The translations under genes were made by a program, and so were the position numbers. Positions 9,401-17,299 of a stretch of 60,096 nt of DNA are shown here, in pieces. Every line of letters starts with the position of its first letter. Within the stretch, counting starts at the first letter, position 1. A model generated the notes under the pieces. The model saw only the letters and a list, made by a program, of their open reading frames with translations. It made no database searches and was not told the DNA's origin. Source of the DNA: an uncultured Spartobacteria bacterium (GTDB lineage: Bacteria; Verrucomicrobiota; Verrucomicrobiia; Chthoniobacterales; Chthoniobacteraceae); contig CAIURC010000022.1 in assembly GCA_903901425.1 (NCBI GenBank), forward strand, positions 1 through 60,096. The letters are read 5' to 3'.

Positions 9401-12400
9401 GAAGGGCCGTGTTGCCTGCCGTGTTGGTGATCCCGCTGATCCCCTTTGCCTCTTCGATCACCGGTGATCCGCCAGTGGATTCCACAGAGATACTGGGAAG
9501 ATCGTTGTCCCTCAGGTTGAGCGTGGCTGAACTCGGTGTTCCCAATGCGTACGCGCCAGGTCCGGCTGCCACCGTCAGGTTGATGGTTTCCGTGCCCTCC
9601 ACCAATAAATCCTCCAAAACATTCACGGGCACCTCCACACTCGAAGCACCGGCCGGGATCGTCACACTGGTCGGCAAAGCCTCGTAGTCAAACCCCGAGG
9701 CAGCAGTTCCGGTGGGCGCCGACAGGTTGACGGTCAGAGGCGCGGAGGTGGCAACCACCCTCGAAACGATAAATGAACCCGGGTTGGGCACCCCGTCCGA
9801 TTCCGCCAAGGTGCTGTCCCCGGCACGGATCGTCACCCGGTTGGAATCGTCGTCCAAAATCTCCACCCTGTGGATCACGTTGCCGCCCAGGGCCGCATTT
9901 CCGGTGGCGTCTTTGAGGATCAGGTAAAAAAACCGGCTTTCCTGTTCGGTCGCATTGTCCGGGATCGGAACGGTGATGGTTTTGGAGGTTTCGCCGTCGG
10001 CAAAACTCACGGTTCGGCTGTAAACACTGGTAAAATCCACCCCCTCGAGTGCGGAATCACCGGAGTGCGGGTTTACGGTGATCGAAACCACAGCCGCGCT
10101 GGTCGGACGGTCCAAGGTAATCTGGTTGGTGCCAGAATCGACCACCGTTATCCGGCTTCCGGGCCGCACGCCGACCCCGCGCACCAGCATTCCTGGAACC
10201 AGGCCGGTGGTTGCCGGGAGCGTCATCACCTCGGTTTCCGCCGCGTTCACTGCCGGGATGTTGGTCTGTTGAGCCGCACCGTTGAACCCGCCCAGGACAC
10301 AAGTCACGCCAGCTGAACCCGCGGATCCTACGAGCCGGTTGACGACGATGCTGGCCGTACTGCCGGCACCCTCCAACACTTGGGACCGCTGGGAAGCAAA
10401 CCCAACCCGCTGCGTGATGGCTGGGGCGCTGGTTCCAAACAACGTCACATCGCACGACTGCCAATTCCCCGTGGTCCCAGCAGCAAGATCCTTCACCACC
10501 ACCGTCCAAATCCCCGCGCTGTTTTCGCCCCAATGGTGCGTCGTGCTGAAAGTCCAGCCGTCAGCACCCTCCCGGTAGTCGATGTTGCTGTCGCCAAAAC
10601 TCAGCGGAGGCGCAGCATGGGTCTCAGCCAGGATGCTTCGTGTACCGCTCGGTGAAACCAGTTCCAGCTGAAGGTCGCTCCGACGGGGGTGCGTAATCAG
10701 CGCCTTCACCGTGACTCGCTCCACACGCATGTTTGGGTTTACGGAAAAATCAAAACTCTGTGTGATCCCTGCTGGCGCATTGTCTGGAACCGCAAATGCG
10801 GCGGCACTTGACATCGTCAGGGCCGTCTCAGCCCCAAGGTTTTTCCAGTCCAACGCCAGGGTCGCCGCCGTGGTCACATCAATCATCCCTGCGCCGTACC
10901 GGTGGTTGAAGTGAAACCCGGCCCCGTTGGTTGCCCAGTCCGAATCCGTCCCGTCCACTTTCACCGCTGACTGAGCCAGAATTTCACACACATCCCGCCA
11001 GCCCAAGCGGGGGTTGGCTCCCAGAATCACCGCGACCCCGCCGGAAACCAAGGGCGTCGCGGAGGACGTCCCGCCAAAGGAGTTGGTGTACCCGAGCCCT
11101 GTGGGCTCGCCGGTTCCCGGGTTGTAGCCGGGCGCAGCCGCCAGATTGAAGTTGTCCGTGGTGAAAATTCCAAGCGACCCCCCATTGCTCGGTGCCGAAA
11201 TCAGCAGGTTCGCACCGGGGTTGCTGTACCATGACTGCACCCCAGAGTTGTCAATCGCACCCACGGCTACCACAAACCGGTTCCTCTGCATCTGCTGGTA
11301 GTTGCCGTTGTCCTGCCGGGTTCTAGAGTTTCCGTTCGCAAACACAGTCACCTGACCTCGCACAAATTTCGCAGCCGAAACCGCCCCCAACGTCGTCTGG
11401 GTGAGTGTCACTTGGCTGCTGGAGTCAATCGACGTCACACGACTCCCGGGACGGACTCCAGTCCCAAGGACCGGCATTCCAACACTCAAATCAGCGGTGC
11501 TCACCAAACCGCTCAACACCGCGCTGCCCGCCGTGTTCGTCACCGCCAGATCCAACGTCCGCCCCTCCTGCGCCGCCTTGGCCAGCGCCGCCTCCATGAT
11601 CGGACCCGACGAGCGCAGCCCCGGCGCCCCCCCAAAACCCCAACTGTTGTTCGAGACGGAAGCCGGGTAACCCGCCGGATTCCAAGTCAGCGCTGTCGCG
11701 AAATCCTCATCGGCCGCCGGGCCGCCGATGATTCGGATTCCAAGCAGGTTGGCCTCGGGACCACTGCCGGACACCCCCTGCGCGGAGGGAACGTCCAGTT
11801 GGTTGTTCTGACGCGCCAAAGCCACCCCGGCCACGGAAGTGCCATGCGACTCGTCGGGTGTCTGCGGCGTCGGGTCGTTCACGCCCAAAACTCCACCCAG
11901 GAAATTCCGGTGCTGGGGACTGTCTGCAGGTGGAGTCTGAGCCACCGCGTAGGTCCTCAAGTCGGGATGCCCAACCTGCACCGAGTCATCCACCACCACC
12001 AGATTCACCCCCGCCCCCTTGCTGACGTCCCATGCACTCACCACGTTCGCGTCAATTCCGGGCGCCCCCCCTCCCTGCCCCGTGTTTCTCAGATGCCACT
12101 GATTCGAAAACTGGTCGTCGTCGGGCGCTGCATACTTCTGGAGCACGCGCTGAACCACAGGCTCCGCCTGCTCCCCTCGCGCCTGCAACAGATTGGCCGC
12201 TTCCAAGGCTCGCCATGGATTTTCGAACTTCAGGTAAACCCAGCCGGCCACGGACGCCGGCCTGACCCCCTCGGCTCCCGACAAAACCACCAAATCCTGC
12301 CCAGACTGCCCAGGCTTCAGACGCACCAGCACCTCCCGCGTCCCATACACCCCAAACTCCGGCCGCCCCTGAAGCCCCTTCGGATACAACACCGGTTGGA

Positions 12401-12710
12401 TCTCAACCCCGGCCCCACGCGCACCCTCCTCCCCGCGCGCCGCCCGCGCACCATCCAGAGGCTCCCTCAACCGCATCACGGAATGCCCCACCATATCCCG
12501 GACCAACGCCCCGCCCCCGCGCGCCTGACGCTCCAAATTCAACGCCTCGCGGCCGAAACTCCCGGCTCGCGACACCAAGACCTCGTCCTCCGCCAACTCG
12601 TAACGCTCAAGTCCAGTGCCACCCCGCACCCGGTACTCCACACCCCAACCTGTCACTGTTCCCATCTGGCTCAATGCCAACAAAACACTGAAAATCCGGT
12701 CTTTCTTCAT
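6492..12710 (-). CDS. giant secreted subtilisin-like (S8, kexin-type) protease with P-domain, Calx-beta domains and nested repeat modules
   Basis: 2072 residues starting at the ATG at 12710 (MKKDRIFSVLLALSQ, a signal peptide). Order: signal and propeptide to about 195; S8 catalytic domain with Asp241 (VVDDSVQVGHPDL), His289 (ESHGTSVAG) and Ser549 (GTSSATP). A proprotein-convertase P-domain follows (RVERVTVKALITHPRRSDLQ). Next come three Calx-beta domains ending in ILDDD, LRDND and ITDND, then Ig-like and InlB-like repeats. The protein ends in a C-terminal domain recurrent in Verrucomicrobiota secreted proteins (GYGTATVDTLGRVFLTGKL, WPLYLPLY). All three catalytic residues are present. Six related 60-75 residue modules interrupt these domains in frame. 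It lies divergent from the polysaccharide deacetylase, and its stop overlaps the yggS start. It is probably an exported adhesive or degradative protease; the substrate is unknown. Confidence 0.9.
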   Translation of the reverse strand: MKKDRIFSVLLALSQMGTVTGWGVEYRVRGGTGLERYELAEDEVLVSRAGSFGREALNLERQARGGGALVRDMVGHSVMRLREPLDGARAARGEEGARGAGVEIQPVLYPKGLQGRPEFGVYGTREVLVRLKPGQSGQDLVVLSGAEGVRPASVAGWVYLKFENPWRALEAANLLQARGEQAEPVVQRVLQKYAAPDDDQFSNQWHLRNTGQGGGAPGIDANVVSAWDVSKGAGVNLVVVDDSVQVGHPDLRTYAVAQTPPADSPQHRNFLGGVLGVNDPTPQTPDESHGTSVAGVALARQNNQLDVPSAQGVSGSGPEANLLGIRIIGGPAADEDFATALTWNPAGYPASVSNNSWGFGGAPGLRSSGPIMEAALAKAAQEGRTLDLAVTNTAGSAVLSGLVSTADLSVGMPVLGTGVRPGSRVTSIDSSSQVTLTQTTLGAVSAAKFVRGQVTVFANGNSRTRQDNGNYQQMQRNRFVVAVGAIDNSGVQSWYSNPGANLLISAPSNGGSLGIFTTDNFNLAAAPGYNPGTGEPTGLGYTNSFGGTSSATPLVSGGVAVILGANPRLGWRDVCEILAQSAVKVDGTDSDWATNGAGFHFNHRYGAGMIDVTTAATLALDWKNLGAETALTMSSAAAFAVPDNAPAGITQSFDFSVNPNMRVERVTVKALITHPRRSDLQLELVSPSGTRSILAETHAAPPLSFGDSNIDYREGADGWTFSTTHHWGENSAGIWTVVVKDLAAGTTGNWQSCDVTLFGTSAPAITQRVGFASQRSQVLEGAGSTASIVVNRLVGSAGSAGVTCVLGGFNGAAQQTNIPAVNAAETEVMTLPATTGLVPGMLVRGVGVRPGSRITVVDSGTNQITLDRPTSAAVVSITVNPHSGDSALEGVDFTSVYSRTVSFADGETSKTITVPIPDNATEQESRFFYLILKDATGNAALGGNVIHRVEILDDDSNRVTIRAGDSTLAESDGVPNPGSFIVSRVVATSAPLTVNLSAPTGTAASGFDYEALPTSVTIPAGASSVEVPVNVLEDLLVEGTETINLTVAAGPGAYALGTPSSATLNLRDNDLPSISVESTGGSPVIEEAKGISGITNTAGNTALLLSSAPAQFNISDLAVGMSVAGTGIAPGTTVASISNLTVTLSAATLQPVTAARFYRPGKFTIKRERRNGATLEESVLPIPTVVQLDVGGSAESGTHYDPIASTVTIPGLALTQVGTDGTTNVTCAGGTTGLQVGMKVSGLGIAAGTVVTSVSPNAFSINPAANDTVGSVTLSACVFEDEFTFACADTTGLRAGMVVTGTGLAAGTQVVQVIDGTRFTLSQRPAVLPVAPGVAWTASVTLTAGLSSVDLLVAPKDDALYNGTLSVVATVMENATYAVTAQKGSATVSITDNDRLPDRRKPSVTIATPKAGQRVTLSQVVVGISASGSASDNVRDLSAVVYRVNSAAPHVIPVGSLIPRGSVSDWTATLSQAEIVPGLNTLRVYSEDKDGNQSPLAVRTFFFTKTNLLTVNLQVNGAPATPTSGVAVDRGFLPTSARDANTTYRITASSSSRSGLVFSGWTGLINSNSRTLNFVMPDSAATLTANFVTSPYATEITGNYAGLVQKAAGFAYNSTGFLSATVTAGGVCSGRLTLGRVVYPNTTVTAPLVGSVAYPFKGEFVPGVPAAGQATLNVLIPRKDARDNLTLNLVLDLNPAGTRRITGTVTGTDAGPGFGTTPVAGVVSADRAHYSKSLPYAAPTKPFTFIVPPRSITTTSLATRSGNVITLTGTDTAATLGIRQNAYVSGTNILTGTTVTSVSADGLQLTVSPAPIGNPTSDLAFSNPTEPTGHGYGTATVDTLGRVFLTGKLADGSPFVRLASVLSKDNTWPLYLPLYAGRSGAQGVFFGTSVVQSASDSDMKTTGTWYKSTTGSDANLLPSGFGPFPQTLLAALYTAPSATGSPWVIPGQATADPAGSVLLNFTKGSLLNTEFSTQVNLSSLKNSTVFVGDVSATPALVNPKKVTFGVSAATGLFSGRFVHPRWPATVGYEGVIYQKTILGTPRGYGAFLAPRAPLGQTGFREIGNVILDPNAP
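7244..7466 (-). repeat. nested module copy 6, inside the C-terminal domain
   Basis: Residues about 1748-1822, core QNAYVSGTNILTGTTVTSVS. It is the most diverged copy and lacks the GM. It sits between FTFIVPP and EPTGHGYGTATV, normally close together in this C-terminal domain. Confidence 0.55.
8706..8880 (-). repeat. nested module copy 5, tandem with copy 4
   Basis: Residues about 1277-1335, core LRAGMVVTGTGLAAGTQVVQ then RFTLSQRPAV. After it the Calx-beta frame resumes as ASVTLTAGLSSVDLLV. Confidence 0.65.
8884..9070 (-). repeat. nested module copy 4, inside the third Calx-beta domain
   Basis: Residues about 1214-1276, core LQVGMKVSGLGIAAGTVVTS then AFSINPAANDTV. It follows the VTIPGLALTQVG strand and abuts copy 5. 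Confidence 0.65.
9231..9431 (-). repeat. nested module copy 3, inside the third Calx-beta domain
   Basis: Residues about 1094-1160. It begins TNTAGNTALLL, has the core LAVGMSVAGTGIAPGTTVAS and ends VTAARFYRP. It is the closest relative of copy 1, sharing the TNTAG start and the AA(K/R)F end. It separates VIEEAKG from KFTIKRERRNG. Confidence 0.7.
10066..10265 (-). repeat. nested module copy 2, inside the first Calx-beta domain
   Basis: Residues about 816-882, core LVPGMLVRGVGVRPGSRITV then NQITLDRPTSAAVV. It lies between the GVTCVLGG strand and the GDSALEGVDFTSVYS strand, which are normally adjacent in a Calx-beta domain. Confidence 0.65.
11355..11543 (-). repeat. nested module copy 1, inside the S8 catalytic domain
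   Basis: Residues about 390-452 of the protease. It begins TNTAGSAVLSG, has the core LSVGMPVLGTGVRPGSRVTS and ends AAKFVRG. On both sides the catalytic domain reads continuously: AAQEGRTLDLAV before, QVTVFANGNSR (with the oxyanion Asn) after. Confidence 0.7.
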
Positions 12711-12901
12711 AAACTTAGGTCTTTTCGGAGGGCAATTCACCCAGCCCACACGGAGACACCAATTTGCGGCCCCGGGGGAAAGGCAAAAACTCTGGAAAGA
12801 AAAACTTTATTCGATCCCCCCTGCGAATACAAGCCCGTCTCCATCAAAACTCCCAGACCGCCGTCTTGCCTTCCCGCCCGCATCCAGTCCATTGATTTCC
12901 C

Positions 12902-13717
12902 ATGCGCCGATTCTCAGCCCTGACCGCACTGCTCCTGCCCGTGGCCCCCCTCTGCGCCGCAGCCGCAGCCCAGAAAGCCGCTCCTGCCAAACAGGGAGAC
13001 CCCTCCGCCTCGAGCCCCAAGACCACCTACAGCCAGTGCCATGTGCAGGGCAACTTCGTCGCGCTCACCTTCGACGACGGCCCCAGCCAGGAAAACACCC
13101 CCCGCCTTTTGGACATGCTCCGAAAACGCGGACTCAAAGCCACATTCTTTGTGGTTGGCCAGTGCGCCGCCCAGTACCCCGAAATTCTCCGGCGTATTGC
13201 CTCAGAGGGCCACGAAATCGGCAATCATAGCTGGTCCCATCCCTCTCTCGCGAAAATGGGCGAACTCGGTGTCACTGAACAACTCCAGAAGACCCACGAC
13301 GTTGTTCAGCAACTCACCGGATCGTTTCCCAAACTCATGCGCCCGCCCTACGGCGCGTTCACTGCCAACCAGCGTTCCTGGGCCCACCAGAAATGGGGCT
13401 ACAAAACCATCCTCTGGGACGTGGATCCCCTCGATTGGAAGGTCCGCAACGCCGGACGCGTCCATTCCGAGATCCTTCGCCAAACCGTTCCGGGCTCCAT
13501 CATCCTCGCCCATGACATCCATGCCTCCACCGTGGATGCCATGCCCGCCACCCTGGACGCGCTTCTCGCCAAAGGCTGCCAGTTCGTCACCGTCTCAGAA
13601 CTGCTGGCCATGGACCAACCCGCCCCAGGAAAATCCGCAAAACCGGAGCCCCCTGCCGCGCAGCCTGCCGCCGCCCCAGCCCCGGGCATCCCGCCCGCAG
13701 AGCCCACAAAACCCTGA
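12902..13717 (+). CDS. secreted polysaccharide deacetylase (NodB / CE4 family)
   Basis: 271 residues with a signal peptide (RRFSALTALLLPVAPLCAAA). The complete CE4 catalytic set is present: TFDDGP at 56-61 (base Asp and metal Asp), NHSWSH at about 108-113 (metal His109 and His113), RPPYG at 147-151, WDVDPLDW at about 172-179 and LAHDIH at 202-207 (catalytic His). Such enzymes remove acetyl groups from peptidoglycan or chitin-like glycans. The final 45 residues are a Pro/Ala-rich tail of low complexity. It is transcribed with ftsK and rimO, about 200 bp upstream of ftsK, and is divergent from the large protease. Peptidoglycan is a likely target by context, but a secreted glycan cannot be excluded. 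Confidence 0.92.
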   Translation: MRRFSALTALLLPVAPLCAAAAAQKAAPAKQGDPSASSPKTTYSQCHVQGNFVALTFDDGPSQENTPRLLDMLRKRGLKATFFVVGQCAAQYPEILRRIASEGHEIGNHSWSHPSLAKMGELGVTEQLQKTHDVVQQLTGSFPKLMRPPYGAFTANQRSWAHQKWGYKTILWDVDPLDWKVRNAGRVHSEILRQTVPGSIILAHDIHASTVDAMPATLDALLAKGCQFVTVSELLAMDQPAPGKSAKPEPPAAQPAAAPAPGIPPAEPTKP

Positions 13718-13917
13718 GTCCCCACACCCAGGGCTCCACCGTGGCTGCCCCATAAAGGCGCGCCGGCAGCCCCTGGCCCGAGTGATGCCGGCCGCTCCAT
13801 CAGATTCTCTGCAGGGCACGGTTTTGAATCCGGATCCCTGTGAGATCAGATCCCCCACGGCTCTGGCCTCTCACCGCCGTTGAATCCGGACCGGATGCGG
13901 TTACTATCCTGCCCCAC

Positions 13918-16458
13918 ATGCCCAGTCCCGCCACTCCCAAGCCCCATCTCCAGGAAGCCCTCGGCCTGGCCATGCTCGTCTGCGGAGCCCTGCTCTTTCT
14001 TTCCCTGATTTCCTACGCCCCCAGGGATCTTCCCGCCTGGTTTCCCCTTGCCTCGGTCAGCACCCCCAACAAGGACACCCTCAACTTCATCGGCCCGGTC
14101 GGCGCCATCATTGCCTCGGTCTGCTACGCCCTGCTCGGAGCCGCCGCGTATCTCCTCCCCGCACTCCTCCTCGGCTACGGCATCCTGAAACTCCTCGCCC
14201 CCGACCTCCAACTCCTCCGCAAACTCCTCTGGGCAATCGCTTTCGTCCTCTGCGCCTCCTGCCTCCTCGAAATCTTTGCGGTTTCTTTCATCGACGCACA
14301 GCGCCTCCAAATCCCGGGCGAAGGCGGTTGGCTCGGCAAATGGATCGGGGCCGGCCTCTTTGCAAACCTCCTCGGCCGCGTCGGCGCCGCCCTCCTCCTT
14401 TCCTCGCTCTACCTGGCTGCCCTCCTCCTCATGACCGGCGTCCATCCGGCAAATGCCGCACGCGCCGCACTCGAAAAACTCCCCGCCCTCCTTTCCGCTC
14501 TCCGCGCCTTCACAGGAAAACTGAAGCCCACTTTCCCGAGAGCCACGCCCCCCTCCGCACCTCCCGCCCCCCCCGCACCGGCTGAACCCAGGAAAAACCG
14601 GAGCCGCGCCGCGAAACCGGCTCCAGAACTATCCCCGGAGGAGGAAACCGAGTTCCAGTTGCGCGCCGAGGATCCCGAACCGGAACGCCCAGCCCCCAAG
14701 ATCATTGACGGCTCGGCGCCTCCGCTCAAATCCGCGAAGGAAAAAGCGGAAAAATCCCGAAAGGAAACCCCGCAGGCCATGGCTGCGGTCTCCTGCGAGA
14801 ACTACGAGCTTCCCTCTTTGGATTTGCTGGATCCGGTGGACCTCACCAACCGCCAGGCTGCAGATCCCGGGGAACTGCTTGGCATTCAAGACACCCTCAT
14901 CGACACCCTCGCGCAGTTCGGCATTCCGGTCTCAAGGGGCGACATCACGCGCGGCCCGACCGTCACCCGCTACGAGGTCTATCCCGCGAAGGGTGTTCGC
15001 GTGGACAAGATCGTCAGCCTGGAACGGGATCTGGCCCGGGCCACACGCGCGGAACGCATCAACATCCTCGCCCCCATCCCCGGCAAAGACACCGTCGGGA
15101 TCGAGATTGCCAATGCCAAAAAGCAGAAGGTCACACTCCGCGAACTCCTTGAAAGCGACGATTTCCTGCATTCCAAAGGCCGGATCCCGATCGCCCTTGG
15201 CAAGGACGTCTATGGGAAAACCGTCATCGCCGACCTTGCCGCAATGCCCCATGGACTCGTCGCCGGCACCACGGGCTCGGGAAAAAGCGTCTGCATCAAC
15301 GCCATCATCGCCAGTATTCTCTTCCGATTTACCCCGGAAGATCTCCGGCTCATCATGATCGACCCCAAGGTGGTTGAAATGCAGATGTACAACACCTTGC
15401 CTCACCTGGTCGTCCCCGTGGTCACCGACCCCAAAAAGGTCCTCCTCGCCCTCCGCTGGGCCGTCGATGAAATGGAACGCCGGTACGCCATCTTTGCCAA
15501 AACCGGCGTCCGCAACATCGCCAGCTTCAACTCGCGCCCCCTTCCCAAGTCCCAGCGCGAACTCGATGCCGAAAAAGCCGCACAGGCCCCCGCGGAAACC
15601 GATCCCGCAGAATCCCAGGCGCCGAGCACCGCCAAAAACAGCTCCGTTGCCATCGCCACGACCGGCCCGGCCGACGACCCGGACGAAGAAGAACCCGCCG
15701 AGATCGACTTCAGCGCGATGGAGGACGAGGACCTTTTCAAAGTCGCACCCCCAAAACCCAAGATGGCCGTCCCACGCGATGCCGAAGAACTCATCATCCC
15801 GGACCGGATGCCGTTCATTGTCATCATCGTGGACGAACTGGCCGACCTCATGCAGACCGCGCCCGCGGACGTTGAAAGCGCCATCGCCCGCATCACCCAG
15901 AAGGCCCGGGCGGCCGGGATCCATATGATCATTGCCACCCAGACGCCGCGCGCCGACGTCATCACGGGCGTCATCAAAGCCAACGTTCCCTGCCGGATCG
16001 CCTTCCAGGTCTCCTCCCCGCTCGATTCAAGGGTCATCCTGGACGAGAACGGTGCCGACAGGCTCCTTGGCCAGGGCGACCTCCTCTACCGTCCCCCAGG
16101 CACCTCCAAACTCCTCCGCGCCCAAGGCGTGCTGGTCACCGACGAAGAAGTCCAGCGCATCGTCGACCACGCCTCCCGACAAAGCGAACCCGCCTTCGAA
16201 AACTCCATCCATCAACGCCTCCAGTCCGACTCCAGCTCCCAGGAGGAGGAACTCACCGACGAAGACGAGGAACTCGTCGAAAAATGCGTCGAAGTCATGC
16301 GCCAGGAGAAAAAGGCCTCCACCTCCCTCTTCCAACGCCGGCTCCGCCTCGGCTACACCCGCGCTGCCCGGATCCTCGACATCCTCGAAGCCCGCGGTTA
16401 CGTCGGACCGGGCGAAGGCGCAAAACCCCGTGAAATCCTGCGCGACCTTGACGCCTGA
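13918..16458 (+). CDS. ftsK: FtsK/SpoIIIE-family DNA translocase
   Basis: 846 residues from the ATG at 13918; an in-frame ATG 78 bp upstream adds a non-family leader. Four membrane segments fill the first 185 residues, followed by a Pro/Lys/Glu-rich linker. The motor domain starts near 310, with Walker A GTTGSGKS at about 450-457 and Walker B IVIIVDELADLM near 635. Both are followed by the usual translocase motifs (QKARAAGIHMIIATQTP, KANVPCRIAFQVSS, LLGQGDLLY). The C-terminal gamma winged helix (FQRRLRLGYTRAARILDILE) would read polar DNA sequences. It pumps chromosome dimers through the septum. Unusually, about 80-90 acidic, Ala/Pro-rich residues separate RNIASFN from the Walker B strand. The rodZ-like gene follows 57 bp downstream. 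Confidence 0.95.
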   Translation: MPSPATPKPHLQEALGLAMLVCGALLFLSLISYAPRDLPAWFPLASVSTPNKDTLNFIGPVGAIIASVCYALLGAAAYLLPALLLGYGILKLLAPDLQLLRKLLWAIAFVLCASCLLEIFAVSFIDAQRLQIPGEGGWLGKWIGAGLFANLLGRVGAALLLSSLYLAALLLMTGVHPANAARAALEKLPALLSALRAFTGKLKPTFPRATPPSAPPAPPAPAEPRKNRSRAAKPAPELSPEEETEFQLRAEDPEPERPAPKIIDGSAPPLKSAKEKAEKSRKETPQAMAAVSCENYELPSLDLLDPVDLTNRQAADPGELLGIQDTLIDTLAQFGIPVSRGDITRGPTVTRYEVYPAKGVRVDKIVSLERDLARATRAERINILAPIPGKDTVGIEIANAKKQKVTLRELLESDDFLHSKGRIPIALGKDVYGKTVIADLAAMPHGLVAGTTGSGKSVCINAIIASILFRFTPEDLRLIMIDPKVVEMQMYNTLPHLVVPVVTDPKKVLLALRWAVDEMERRYAIFAKTGVRNIASFNSRPLPKSQRELDAEKAAQAPAETDPAESQAPSTAKNSSVAIATTGPADDPDEEEPAEIDFSAMEDEDLFKVAPPKPKMAVPRDAEELIIPDRMPFIVIIVDELADLMQTAPADVESAIARITQKARAAGIHMIIATQTPRADVITGVIKANVPCRIAFQVSSPLDSRVILDENGADRLLGQGDLLYRPPGTSKLLRAQGVLVTDEEVQRIVDHASRQSEPAFENSIHQRLQSDSSSQEEELTDEDEELVEKCVEVMRQEKKASTSLFQRRLRLGYTRAARILDILEARGYVGPGEGAKPREILRDLDA

Positions 16459-16515
16459 CCATGCTATTGCCCTGCAGCCAAACCCGCACTTTCTTCCACT
16501 GACCGCTTTTTTCGT

Positions 16516-17292
16516 ATGCAGGATTCCGTCGGCCGCCGCCTGACCAAAGCTCGACTCGCCAGAGGCCTCTCCATTGAGGAGGTCGCCCATGCCACACGCA
16601 TCCGGCCCGACAAAATTGCCGCCTTGGAATGCGGCGACTACTCCCGTTTCGGCGGCAACGCCTACGCCAAGGGCTTCCTGGTCATTTACAGCCGGTTCCT
16701 GAAGGTTGACGCCTCCGAGGAAACCCGGCTCCTTGAGGCGCCGCGCACGGTCAGCATCAACGATTACCAGTACCTTTCCAACAACGACGCCCCGCTCCCC
16801 AGCGAGTCGCCGGCCAGTTACCGGCCGACCCAGTCCTCCAGGCCCTCCGCTCTGCCCCTCCTCATTTTCACCCTGCTTCTCGGCCTCGCCGTCGCTGGAT
16901 TCTACGTGTTTGTCACTGCCAAACGCCTCGACAACCTCGGGGACCTCCAGCCCCTGCAACCCCAGAAATCCAAACCCGCCCAGGCTCAGGCACCGCAACC
17001 GGTCAAACCCGCGACCCCCGCCCCGGCTCCGCCGCCTCCGCCAACTCCTGCCGCTGCACCGGCACCCACTCCAACCCCACAACCGGCCGCCACCCCGACT
17101 CCCTCTCCGAAACCGGAACCGGTCGAGTCCGTGCCTGTGACGCCGCCCGCAGCCCCGTCCCAGAAAGAACCTGCAGCCACTCCCCCCCCTCAGGCCGCCC
17201 CGCCCGCCCCCCCGGCATCTCCCGCACCGGGTTCCGCCGAACCCGCCAAAAAGCAGCCCCCGCTCCAACCGTTCCAGCCCATCAAACGCTGA
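16516..17292 (+). CDS. RodZ-like helix-turn-helix membrane protein
   Basis: 258 residues. The first 70 form the HTH_25 domain found in RodZ and related cell-shape proteins (GRRLTKARLARGLSIEEVAH, RIRPDKIAALECGDYSRF, then the YAKGFLVIYSRFL helix). A single membrane span lies near 113-133 (ALPLLIFTLLLGLAVAGFYV), giving a cytoplasmic HTH and an external C-terminus. The external part is almost entirely Pro/Ala/Lys low-complexity sequence and lacks the usual RodZ C-terminal beta domain. It sits between ftsK (57 bp) and rimO (7 bp), so co-transcription is likely. RodZ links MreB to the wall machinery; whether this short form does so is inferred. Confidence 0.8.
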   Translation: MQDSVGRRLTKARLARGLSIEEVAHATRIRPDKIAALECGDYSRFGGNAYAKGFLVIYSRFLKVDASEETRLLEAPRTVSINDYQYLSNNDAPLPSESPASYRPTQSSRPSALPLLIFTLLLGLAVAGFYVFVTAKRLDNLGDLQPLQPQKSKPAQAQAPQPVKPATPAPAPPPPPTPAAAPAPTPTPQPAATPTPSPKPEPVESVPVTPPAAPSQKEPAATPPPQAAPPAPPASPAPGSAEPAKKQPPLQPFQPIKR

Positions 17293-17299
17293 ATTCGCC

